Shown in pieces: positions 1 through 5,864 of a stretch of 13,236 bases of DNA. The notes under the pieces are model-generated. The model saw nothing but the letters and a program-made list of their open reading frames with translations. It was not told the origin of the DNA and searched no databases. How positions within the stretch are numbered: the stretch's first letter is position 1; each line of letters starts with the position of its first letter. Position numbers and translations under genes: made by a program. This DNA comes from JACJVV01 sp047603135 (GTDB lineage Archaea > Nanobdellota > Nanobdellia > Woesearchaeales > JACJVV01), in contig JBLKOW010000024.1 in assembly GCA_047603135.1 (NCBI GenBank), positions 1-13,236 of the forward strand, in the 5' to 3' direction.

Positions 1-49
1 TATGACACGAGAGCAATATCTTGAGATGAAAGGAGAAAAATATGATTAG
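1..49 (+). CDS. C-terminal tail of an upstream gene (partial)
   Basis: One + strand frame is open from the left edge and ends at TAG (47-49). It would encode the tail MTREQYLEMKGEKYD, which is charged and has ordinary composition for a soluble C-terminus. The ATG at 2 may be internal or may be chance. The stop overlaps the stop of the convergent metallopeptidase-like gene by three bases, an arrangement typical of compact archaeal genomes. The protein cannot be identified from 15 residues. The main doubt is that so short an open stretch can occur by chance. Confidence 0.35.
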   Translation, partial: MTREQYLEMKGEKYD

Positions 50-870
50 GCAGCATCTCTATCTGTATATGAATTAATCATATTTTCTAAATAACGCGTA
101 TTTGCAACCTCAGCAAGTTTAATATAATTAAAATCGCCTGTCTTAAACGCTTTTTGGGTAAAATAATGTGAAAGCAAACTTTCAACGTCCAGTTCTGCAA
201 CATATGGAAACGGCTTCCCTTGAAGGACTTTTTTTGGTTGAGCTAAGTGAACCATTTCATGCGTAAGTATCATTTCAAGAGCATAATGCTCATCAATATT
301 ATATCGATTTGCAAAACTTGCTAAAACATTTTCAAAATCATAATTTATAATAAATACTGACTCACCGTCAGTTGCAGCAACCATATTAGGATTATCGTCT
401 GAAACTGCAACTGTTTTAGGATCACGAATAGAATACCCAATTGTTCTAAGAAATGATTTTAAATGAGTGTACTTTGATGGATTTTCATAAAATTCATTTA
501 ATACTTCATTAAGATAGTTAAGTTTTTTAGCATGCCGAGGATTGGTAGCTAGTGGTGATGCTGGTTGTTTTCCCTCCCGAACTTCTTTTTCAAGTATTTC
601 TTCAAGTTCAGATATCTCTTCATCAGTTACCGGTTCATTTCGATTTTTTTCAAGAGCCATTTCATACAGTTTAGACCCTTTTACATAAATCTTTTCTTTA
701 GCATAAGGTTTTACTTCAGAAGCATATACTCTTGTAGTATCTGAGTCTATTTCTTCTTCAGAGGAAGAGTCTGCAGAATTCTCAGTAGATTCATAATCAG
801 CCTTCTCTGACGAAGTACCTTCTACTTCAGAATGACTATCAGAACTTTGAGTATTACTTTCCTCGGACAT
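46..870 (-). CDS. putative HExxH zinc metallopeptidase-like protein with acidic N-terminal tail
   Basis: The product is 274 aa. Residues 1-50 are a Ser/Glu/Asp-rich, low-complexity and probably disordered acidic tail. Residues 60-130 are charged and helical. The C-terminal half holds LTHEMVHLAQ with HEMVH at 204-208, the classic zinc-binding/catalytic HExxH on a helix. A third ligand could be Glu226 or Glu230 in AELDVESLLSHYF, giving a gluzincin-like HExxH plus downstream Glu layout; this is inferred. No signal peptide or membrane segment is visible, so it is probably cytoplasmic. The ATG start (868-870) is preceded by a TATA-like TTTAAA (893-898) at leaderless spacing. It follows the 221-aa gene by 43 nt. 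The protein ends in RDAA, like two other proteins here. The peptidase call rests on the motif alone, and the substrate is unknown. Confidence 0.6.
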   Translation of the reverse strand: MSEESNTQSSDSHSEVEGTSSEKADYESTENSADSSSEEEIDSDTTRVYASEVKPYAKEKIYVKGSKLYEMALEKNRNEPVTDEEISELEEILEKEVREGKQPASPLATNPRHAKKLNYLNEVLNEFYENPSKYTHLKSFLRTIGYSIRDPKTVAVSDDNPNMVAATDGESVFIINYDFENVLASFANRYNIDEHYALEMILTHEMVHLAQPKKVLQGKPFPYVAELDVESLLSHYFTQKAFKTGDFNYIKLAEVANTRYLENMINSYTDRDAA

Positions 871-890
871 AAATAAGTAAAATCAATACC

Positions 891-900
891 AATTTAAAAA
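891..900 (-). promoter_or_regulatory. weak TATA-like element for the HExxH gene
   Basis: The minus-strand sequence TTTTTAAATT has its TTTAAA core at 893-898, 23 nt before the ATG at 870. The spacing matches the stronger leaderless promoters nearby, but the box is a poor match to TTTATATA. Read-through from the upstream gene is an alternative. Confidence 0.35.
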
Positions 901-913
901 AAATATGGAAGAA

Positions 914-1579
914 TTATGCAGCTTTCTTATCATCTTTGTAATAGATTGCACTTTTACCAGCTGGAGACACTCTTTCATACATCTTTTTACTTAAAGAACC
1001 TTGGCTGTCAAATATTTCATAAGCTTTCAATCCTTCACCAAGACGCATTTTGCTTGAATCTAAGAATTTAACATCGGCTCCTTGACTTCCAATATATTTA
1101 ACAAGATCATCAACATGCTTATCAGATAAGTGCCCAGAAGCCGAAGCATCCAATTGTTCCTTAATCTTTTTCACAAAGTCATCACGAACTTTTTCATGAG
1201 TTTCAATAGTATAATCTTTACCAAATCTTCTTACTAGTCTTCCAATTTCCTCTTCAGTTGTACCCATATATGCCTGTAATATAGGATCCGCACGAAGTGC
1301 ATCATACTCTTTACCCTTTTTTTTATCAATACCAAAATGACGAAATGCAGCCTCTTTGTACTCACCAACTAACTCTTTAACAAAAGCATCTTGAACTTTT
1401 GCATCATCAAGCTTATCATATTCGATAGATTGCCCATCAGCATGAACTAAATGTTTTTTTGCAGCACTAATGTACGCATCAGAATGATATAAAGAAGTTG
1501 CTTGAGTTATCTTTTTTGCCTTTTTATCCAAATCAACAAATTTCTTTACATGTGCAGGAGTTTCATCTTTTTTTGCCAT
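914..1579 (-). CDS. hypothetical helical protein, paralogue A of a tandem pair
   Basis: The product is 221 aa, soluble, rich in Lys/Asp/Ala and predicted mostly alpha-helical. I do not recognise a named family. It is collinear with the neighbouring 200-aa protein at several blocks: SDAY (33-36) then DGQSIEYDKL (48-57), YKEAAFRHF (74-82), GR plus THEKVR (113-132), LSDK (151-154) and LDSSKM (173-178). Only this copy has the C-terminal extension from about residue 195, ending YKDDKKAA. The ATG start (1577-1579) lies 25 nt from the TATAAA core of a strong TATA box, with no SD, so the transcript is probably leaderless. Having its own promoter despite sitting just behind paralogue B suggests separate regulation. 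No catalytic residues stand out. Confidence 0.85.
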   Translation of the reverse strand: MAKKDETPAHVKKFVDLDKKAKKITQATSLYHSDAYISAAKKHLVHADGQSIEYDKLDDAKVQDAFVKELVGEYKEAAFRHFGIDKKKGKEYDALRADPILQAYMGTTEEEIGRLVRRFGKDYTIETHEKVRDDFVKKIKEQLDASASGHLSDKHVDDLVKYIGSQGADVKFLDSSKMRLGEGLKAYEIFDSQGSLSKKMYERVSPAGKSAIYYKDDKKAA

Positions 1580-1600
1580 ACCAACACAATAAAATCAAAT

Positions 1601-1610
1601 CTATATAAAT
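1601..1610 (-). promoter_or_regulatory. TATA box of paralogue A (leaderless)
   Basis: The minus strand reads ATTTATATAG, an archaeal TATA box. Its nearest core base is 25 nt from the ATG at 1579, so transcription should begin at or next to the start codon. No Shine-Dalgarno is present. Confidence 0.7.
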
Positions 1611-1638
1611 CTTACGTTGTCATACCTATTCAGGGATG

Positions 1639-1653
1639 GTAAAAAAGAAAAAT
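1639..1653 (-). terminator. T-tract terminator after paralogue B
   Basis: Directly after the TAA stop at 1654-1656 the minus strand reads ATTTTTCTTTTTTACC, two oligo-T runs split by one C. Archaeal RNA polymerase terminates on such tracts without a hairpin. It lies before the promoter of paralogue A. Confidence 0.5.
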
Positions 1654-2256
1654 TTAACGATAGTAAGGCTGATCTTTAATAGCTTTAAGTGGAATAACAC
1701 CGTTATCTTCATTAAAACCAATTAAACCTGCAAGTTGCTCAACCTTAGTAATTTTAGTTGAATCGATATGATCAAGTGCAGGCACATTCGCTTTATTTTC
1801 AGCAAGATAACTAAAGACGGCATCTTTATCTGAAAGACGTAACTTTTGAAGCGGTGCAACCTCATATTGACCTTGCACATTCTCAATTGCTTTTGCACGA
1901 ACTTTCTCAAATGCAAGAATAGTGAACGATTCTTGATCACGTTCAAGATAGCGTCCAAAGTCGCTAGGACTAATCCCAAAATAGGCATTAGTAAGAACAT
2001 CAAGATCCATATCAGAAATACCCTCTTTTTTCTTAAAAGGAAGCCTTTCCATAAAATGTGAACGGAAAAAAGATTTATACTTATCAACAACTGCAAGCCG
2101 AGTATCTTCATTCTTTAATGCATCATAATCAATACTGCCGTCAGTTTTCTTCAAATCAGCAATAGCAGTAGTGTACGCATCAGAAAGCAAAACAGGTAAA
2201 CCATTAACAATACCCTTAGCTTTTTCTCGTTCTTCTAAATATTCATCTAAGCTCAT
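1654..2256 (-). CDS. hypothetical helical protein, paralogue B of a tandem pair
   Basis: The product is 200 aa if started at ATG 2254-2256. A TTG start at 2277 would add seven residues but would overlap the TATA region; the ATG sits 25 nt from a strong TATAAA core, exactly as in paralogue A, so it is preferred. The protein is soluble and mostly helical, with no recognised family. Blocks shared in order with paralogue A include LSDAY (24-28), DGSIDYDAL (39-47), YKSFFRSHF (60-68), GR...FEKVR (101-120), LSDK (141-144) and the LDHIDSTKI region (161-169). The C-terminus is QPYYR, which resembles the hydrophobic-Tyr-X tails that dock on 20S proteasomes; that link is speculative. No enzymatic motif is evident. 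Confidence 0.85.
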   Translation of the reverse strand: MSLDEYLEEREKAKGIVNGLPVLLSDAYTTAIADLKKTDGSIDYDALKNEDTRLAVVDKYKSFFRSHFMERLPFKKKEGISDMDLDVLTNAYFGISPSDFGRYLERDQESFTILAFEKVRAKAIENVQGQYEVAPLQKLRLSDKDAVFSYLAENKANVPALDHIDSTKITKVEQLAGLIGFNEDNGVIPLKAIKDQPYYR

Positions 2257-2277
2257 GTCACTATAAAGTGATAACAA

Positions 2278-2287
2278 ATATATAAAT
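2278..2287 (-). promoter_or_regulatory. TATA box of paralogue B (leaderless)
   Basis: The minus strand reads ATTTATATAT. The core begins 25 nt before the ATG at 2256, the same spacing as for paralogue A. This decides the start in favour of ATG over the upstream TTG. Confidence 0.7.
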
Positions 2288-2325
2288 GTTACGGAGTTGC
2301 CGGGATTATATCAAACAACCAAATC

Positions 2326-2336
2326 ATTTATATATG
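2326..2336 (+). promoter_or_regulatory. TATA box of the nucleotidyltransferase gene
   Basis: ATTTATATATG on the + strand predicts a start of transcription near 2357, leaving a leader of about 24 nt before ATG 2381. It is divergent from the paralogue B promoter 40 bp away, so the two genes share one short regulatory region. Confidence 0.65.
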
Positions 2337-2368
2337 AAGTACGAGTAAGAAATTACACAGAAAAACAC

Positions 2369-2373
2369 GAGGA
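2369..2373 (+). promoter_or_regulatory. Shine-Dalgarno GAGGA deciding the start at 2381
   Basis: GAGGA lies 7 nt before ATG 2381, downstream of the TATA box. The alternative in-frame TTG at 2297 lies upstream of the promoter and cannot be in the transcript, so the protein starts at MTKKQSS. Confidence 0.7.
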
Positions 2374-2380
2374 AATTATC

Positions 2381-4276
2381 ATGACAAAAAAACAATCTTC
2401 AATGAAATCTAAAAAAGATATTAAAGAAATCTCAACGGTTGAAAACATGGTTCCTGGTTTTAAGGAACTTCCTAAAGATGCTCAAGACCGATTAACTAAA
2501 ATTAAAGAAAAATTAGATGTATTTTCTAAAAAAATTGTCGATAAGTTCGATAAATATGTTATAGGTATTGCATTGCTTCCTCCAAATAAACAAACGAAGC
2601 AAGAATCTCATCCAAGCATGACTAAACAAGATGCTCCAAAGCAAGAAAACAAACCTTCTCCAGATGATATTAATGTATTAGTATTAATTGACGACTCAGA
2701 TAGTAAAAAAATGACAAAACAAGAGCTTAAAGAGAAGCTCACAGCGATAATTAAAACCACAGCAACTGAAATTGACAAAAATCTCAAACCTAATGTCATA
2801 ATACTAAGCGAAGTATGGCAGTCATGTTACGATGCAAAGTATGACGTATTACAAGAATTTGCACAAGCAGCTCCAGTGTATGATACAGGAATGCTCGCAG
2901 CAATTAAAATCGCTGAAGTACATAAAACAATGGTACTCAAGAAATTTGAGAAATATATCGTTAGTTATGTACTTGCAGGCTCAATTGTGCGAGGACAAGC
3001 AACAAAAACTTCAGACATTGATGTGTTCATAGTTATTGATGACACTGACGTTAAAAAAATGACTCGTGCAGAGTTAAAAGACAAACTACGTGCCATCATC
3101 CTTAGCATGGGATACGAAGCAGGCCAAATGACTGGTATTCAAAACAAAATTAATATTCAAGTATACATTCTAACAGACTTTTGGGATTCGCTCAAAGAGG
3201 CAAACCCAGTTATATTTACTCTTCTTAGGGATGGTGTTCCATTCTTTGATCGAGGCATTTTCATGCCGTGGAAACAGCTTCTCAGAATGGGAAAAATTAA
3301 ACCTTCAGCAGAAGCAATCGACATGTTTATGAGCTCTGGCGAACAGATGCTTAGACGTGTTGAATTAAAATTAAAAGAAATGGGGATGGAAGACTTATTT
3401 TATTCGATATTAACACCTTCACAAGCTGCATTAATGATGTATGGTATTCCGCCACCTGCTCCGCGCGAAACAGCAGAACTTATGCGTGAAATTTTTGTTA
3501 AAAAAGAAAAACTGCTTGAGGACAAGTGGATTACTATTCTAAAAAATGTAGTACAACTTCGCAAAGATCTTGAGCATGGGACTAAAAAAGCTGTAAAAGG
3601 TGCTGACATCGATAAAATGCTTAAAGATGCCGGCGAATACTTAAAACGTATTAAAGAATTATTCACACAGATTGAAAAAATGAAATCTGAAGAAGATGTT
3701 TTGCATATCTACGAAACAATTGTAACGTTAGTTCGCGATGCACTACGCCTTGAAGGAATAAAAGAAATGCAAGACAAAGAATTATTACCATTCTTTGAAA
3801 AACATTTAGTCAGCCAAGGGAAAATTCCAGAAAAATATAAACGAATGCTTGATGAAATCATAAAAGCAAAAAAAGACTACGATAATAAAAAATTAAGTAA
3901 GAATGACGTGGAGAAAAGTAAAAAGAATTCACGTGAGCTCATTAAGTTTATTATCGAACATATCCAGCGTAAAAAAGGAAGAGAACTAGAGCGCGCTAAA
4001 ATACGGGTCAAACATGGGAAAAGATTCGGGGAAGTTATTATGCTTGACAAAGTAGCTTTCATCATACACGACCTTGACAATCAAGACAAAGAAATCTCTC
4101 AAGCAGATATAACTGCTGAGGGAGGACTAACTAATATTAAACCATCATCCATTGAAGAATTCGAAAAGCATATTGTCAAAATTGAGATTCCGAACAAAGT
4201 CTTTATTAAACAAAGAGTCTTTGATGATATGAAAACCATATTTGGTAATGATGTTGAAATTTTAATGAATTATTAA
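2381..4276 (+). CDS. two-module Pol-beta-type nucleotidyltransferase with HEPN-like helical region
   Basis: The product is 631 aa. Residues 190-300 form a minimal nucleotidyltransferase module: LAGSIVRG (198-205) followed by SDIDVFIVIDDTD (211-223), the GS...DxD metal/NTP-binding signature with Asp212 and Asp214. Residues 55-175 repeat the module in degenerate form: YVIGIALLPPN stands where GS should be and DDINVLVLIDDSD (96-107) has Asn for the second Asp. Both copies share the later stretches (LSEVWQS...PVYDTGML and LTDFWDS...PFFDRGIF). Residues 340-400 resemble an HEPN helical domain, with LRKDLEHG giving R394-x4-H399. Long charged helices follow, then a C-terminal alpha/beta part (540-631). 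It probably transfers a nucleotide to a protein or RNA; the target is unknown. Unlike HepT (RX4HXY), no Tyr stands two after the His. The 88-codon loop insert at 70-95 is Lys/Gln-rich. Confidence 0.8.
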   Translation: MTKKQSSMKSKKDIKEISTVENMVPGFKELPKDAQDRLTKIKEKLDVFSKKIVDKFDKYVIGIALLPPNKQTKQESHPSMTKQDAPKQENKPSPDDINVLVLIDDSDSKKMTKQELKEKLTAIIKTTATEIDKNLKPNVIILSEVWQSCYDAKYDVLQEFAQAAPVYDTGMLAAIKIAEVHKTMVLKKFEKYIVSYVLAGSIVRGQATKTSDIDVFIVIDDTDVKKMTRAELKDKLRAIILSMGYEAGQMTGIQNKINIQVYILTDFWDSLKEANPVIFTLLRDGVPFFDRGIFMPWKQLLRMGKIKPSAEAIDMFMSSGEQMLRRVELKLKEMGMEDLFYSILTPSQAALMMYGIPPPAPRETAELMREIFVKKEKLLEDKWITILKNVVQLRKDLEHGTKKAVKGADIDKMLKDAGEYLKRIKELFTQIEKMKSEEDVLHIYETIVTLVRDALRLEGIKEMQDKELLPFFEKHLVSQGKIPEKYKRMLDEIIKAKKDYDNKKLSKNDVEKSKKNSRELIKFIIEHIQRKKGRELERAKIRVKHGKRFGEVIMLDKVAFIIHDLDNQDKEISQADITAEGGLTNIKPSSIEEFEKHIVKIEIPNKVFIKQRVFDDMKTIFGNDVEILMNY

Positions 4277-4383
4277 TTTCTCGACGAGAAAAATTAATTT
4301 TTATTTTTATTTCTTTTTTTTAAAAAATGTACTAAAAAAATAAGTTCTAAAAATAAACTAAATTTCTCGACGATGACCGTCGG
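4275..4383. repeat. 13-bp motif repeated in the 194-bp intergenic region, second copy in a GC hairpin
   Basis: AATTTCTCGACGA occurs at 4275-4287 and again at 4361-4373. The first copy is the left half of the palindrome after the stop. The second continues into CGACG-ATGAC-CGTCG (4368-4382), a 5-bp GC-only hairpin 23 bp before the TATA box of the basic-protein gene. The stretch between is A/T-rich with no ORF. The second copy could be a regulatory site or a decayed relative of the first. Confidence 0.55.
4277..4321 (+). terminator. hairpin plus T-rich tract after the nucleotidyltransferase gene
   Basis: TTTCTCG-A-CGAGAAA (4277-4291) is a perfect 7-bp-arm palindrome starting immediately after the TAA. 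It is followed by a long T-rich tract (4294-4321) ending in a run of T. This is a convincing archaeal termination region. Confidence 0.6.
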
Positions 4384-4403
4384 AAGAAACCTAAAAAGCA
4401 AAA

Positions 4404-4415
4404 GGTTTATATATT
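4404..4415 (+). promoter_or_regulatory. TATA box of the lysine-rich protein gene
   Basis: GGTTTATATATT predicts initiation near 4436 and a leader of about 35 nt containing GAGGTGA (4456-4462), 8 nt before ATG 4471. This argues against the GTG at 4459, which overlaps the SD itself. Confidence 0.65.
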
Positions 4416-4470
4416 ATTAATCTCAAAAATAAGGTATTAAACATATATCACAGATGAGGTGAATGATAAT

Positions 4471-4725
4471 ATGGCACCAAAGAAAAAAGCAGTTAAGAAA
4501 AGAACTGTAAAAAAGAAAGCTGCTAAGAAAAAAGTAGCAAAAAGAAAACCTGCAGCTAAGAAAAAAGTAGCAAAAAGAAAAGTGGCGAAAAAGAAAGTAG
4601 CTAAGAAAAAAGTAGCAAAAAGAAAAGTAGCTAAGAAGAAACCTGCTGCAAAAAAGAAAGCTGCTAAGAAAAAAGTAGCAAAGCGAAAAGTAGCGAAAAA
4701 GAAAGTAGCAAAGAAACGAAAATAG
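4471..4725 (+). CDS. lysine/alanine-rich histone H1-tail-like DNA-binding protein
   Basis: The product is 84 aa: 43 Lys, 19 Ala, 11 Val, 6 Arg and 3 Pro, with no acidic or aromatic residue. It is built of repeating five-residue units of the type VAKKK/VAKRK/AAKKK, with PAAKKK breaks. This is the composition of the eukaryotic histone H1 C-terminal tail and of bacterial H1-like nucleoid proteins, so it most likely condenses DNA or binds RNA by charge; this is inferred from composition. The start is ATG 4471 behind the strong SD GAGGTGA. The DNA also repeats: a 27-nt unit beginning GCTAAGAAAAAAGTAGC occurs identically at 4522, 4555 and 4600, implying recent in-frame expansion. A T-rich tract follows. 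It is a single-gene unit. Confidence 0.85.
   Translation: MAPKKKAVKKRTVKKKAAKKKVAKRKPAAKKKVAKRKVAKKKVAKKKVAKRKVAKKKPAAKKKAAKKKVAKRKVAKKKVAKKRK
4522..4626 (+). repeat. three identical 27-nt in-frame direct repeats
   Basis: The unit encodes AKKKVAKRK and begins at 4522, 4555 and 4600, with spacing of 33 and 45 nt (both multiples of three). Identity at synonymous positions points to recent duplication rather than protein-level convergence. Confidence 0.8.
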
Positions 4726-4737
4726 TTCTATGAAAAT

Positions 4738-4753
4738 TATTTTATTTTTTTTA
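4738..4753 (+). terminator. T-rich terminator between convergent genes
   Basis: ATTTTATTTTTTTTATT lies in the 29-bp gap between the basic-protein gene and the convergent membrane-protein gene. It is a standard archaeal oligo-T terminator for the + strand gene. Confidence 0.5.
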
Positions 4754-4754
4754 T

Positions 4755-5252
4755 TTAATGTTTAATTCTCCTATACAGTTTAATTCCACTTAAAATAAAA
4801 ACAGGAGTAGCAACTACAGTAAAAGTAAACCAATCAAATGCAATACTATTATGAATATACAAAATAGCCATTAAAGAAGGAATTAAAGCATGACCTGGAT
4901 CGCCAAAGAATTCTGCTAAAAAGTCAGGAACAGAGCGCGTAATTCCAAAAATAACTAAAACACATCCATATACAAATAAAAGTCCTACAACAATAATTCG
5001 AAGATCTGAAAAGTTCCAAGCTATATCAGGTACTGCGAGTGGTGAAATAATATATGCAGTAAAAATATGAGCAATCCCTGTTGACATAACATACGTATGA
5101 CCATGTTTCTCATCATGATTAATAATAAAGTAAGACACAGTAATTATCCATGAGCCAAGCAAAGGAAAATAAATAATAGGATCGGCAAGAAAAGCAGACC
5201 AAATTTCAATTGTTCGGTACAATAATTCTGAAATCATATTATTCAAGTCCAT
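4755..5252 (-). CDS. five-TM hypothetical membrane protein
   Basis: The product is 165 aa from ATG 5250-5252; ATG 5235-5237 (five residues shorter) is also possible and a TTG at 5258 is less likely. Hydrophobic spans are at about 27-45, 57-75, 84-105, 122-139 and 141-160, so it should be an integral membrane protein. Polar features between spans include the His/Asp loop NHDEKHGHTY (45-54), His62 in span 2, and FFGDPGH (115-121) before span 4. The tail RRIKH is basic and probably cytoplasmic. The gene start overlaps the end of the upstream membrane-protein gene by 14 nt, implying co-translation and perhaps a joint complex. I do not recognise the family. The His-rich loop might bind metal, but nothing further supports that. 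Confidence 0.75.
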   Translation of the reverse strand: MDLNNMISELLYRTIEIWSAFLADPIIYFPLLGSWIITVSYFIINHDEKHGHTYVMSTGIAHIFTAYIISPLAVPDIAWNFSDLRIIVVGLLFVYGCVLVIFGITRSVPDFLAEFFGDPGHALIPSLMAILYIHNSIAFDWFTFTVVATPVFILSGIKLYRRIKH

Positions 5253-5643
5253 ATGCAATTGATGTAAATAAAAGCATTGTTATTACAATAACCATAAAAC
5301 CCAAAAAAGAAGTATATACCAGCGTAAGAGACGCAATACTAAGTGCAATCAGTATAAATATACTAAAACGCCTAAAAGATGCATAGTGACCTTTACGGTG
5401 AAACACACGACGCTCATAGTGTATAAAGAAATATGAAGCAACAAAAACCGCAAAAAGGTAAAGTAATACACCTTGCAAAGTTAATGTATGTGTTACTGCA
5501 ACAATAACATTTCCAAATGCAAAACCAAGAAGTAATCCCTTTAAAAGACGCACAAAAAGTGAGACATGCTTATGTGAAAGGGCAAAACCTCGCAAAGTAG
5601 CTATAATACGCTGTTCTTTCTTTTCAAGGAGCGATATATCCAT
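5239..5643 (-). CDS. four-TM hypothetical membrane protein
   Basis: The product is 134 aa. A charged N-terminal stretch (1-30) precedes hydrophobic spans at about 34-53, 57-75, 93-110 and 112-131. The short loop ERRVFHRKGHYASFRR (77-92) is strongly basic and so predicted cytoplasmic. The ATG start (5641-5643) is 23 nt from a TATAAA core, so the message is probably leaderless. The stop overlaps the next gene's start by 14 nt, making a two-gene membrane operon. No family or catalytic motif is recognised. Confidence 0.75.
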   Translation of the reverse strand: MDISLLEKKEQRIIATLRGFALSHKHVSLFVRLLKGLLLGFAFGNVIVAVTHTLTLQGVLLYLFAVFVASYFFIHYERRVFHRKGHYASFRRFSIFILIALSIASLTLVYTSFLGFMVIVITMLLFTSIAYGLE

Positions 5644-5663
5644 AACATAACATAGAAGTAAGT

Positions 5664-5673
5664 AGTATAAATA
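5664..5673 (-). promoter_or_regulatory. TATA box of the membrane-protein pair (leaderless)
   Basis: The minus strand reads TATTTATACT. The core is 23 nt before ATG 5643, matching the leaderless spacing of the paralogue genes. Confidence 0.6.
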
Positions 5674-5786
5674 TGTTTGTTATAAAAAGATTAGAAGTCA
5701 AGTTTGCCCACAAAGACAATATTTTTATCTAAAACAAAAATATATTCACTATCAAAGAAAAGGTTATATACTAAATAAGCGTAACA

Positions 5787-5796
5787 TTTATATATT
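5787..5796 (+). promoter_or_regulatory. TATA box of the DUF4143 ATPase gene
   Basis: TTTATATATT predicts initiation near 5817 and a leader of about 48 nt. A second TATA-like GGTTATATAC lies at 5763-5772. The rest of the 221-bp gap (5644-5864) holds no ORF; an AT-only inverted repeat (5719-5726/5736-5743) is too weak to call. Confidence 0.5.
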
Positions 5797-5851
5797 AGAT
5801 ATTCTGAAATAAAATAAAATTCATTTTAGAGTAATCCAAAATTAAAAAAAC

Positions 5852-5857
5852 AGAGGA
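5852..5857 (+). promoter_or_regulatory. Shine-Dalgarno AGAGGA for a TTG start
   Basis: AGAGGA ends 7 nt before TTG 5865. An in-frame TAG at 5859-5861 excludes any earlier start, and no ATG occurs in frame before the Walker A motif, so TTG initiation is well supported. Confidence 0.75.
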
Positions 5858-5864
5858 ATAGAAA

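Noticed and set aside
1722..2111. 129-aa ORF on the minus strand inside paralogue B
   Set aside because: It is an out-of-frame shadow: Leu/Ile-rich low-information translation, no SD or promoter, and fully covered by a frame with a good start and a homologous neighbour.
2297..2380. N-terminal extension of the nucleotidyltransferase from TTG
   Set aside because: It lies upstream of and across the TATA box at 2326-2336; ATG 2381 has a correctly spaced SD.
3400..3666. 88-aa minus-strand ORF inside the nucleotidyltransferase gene
   Set aside because: It is an antisense shadow of a well-supported gene, Ser/Ile/Phe-rich, with no promoter or SD.
4522..4700. CRISPR-like array
   Set aside because: The repeats are in frame, uneven in spacing and have no unique spacers; they encode the Lys-rich protein.
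5719..5743. AT-only inverted repeat ATATTTTT/AAAAATAT
   Set aside because: It is expected by chance in such AT-rich DNA, with no T-tract or gene end to support a terminator.
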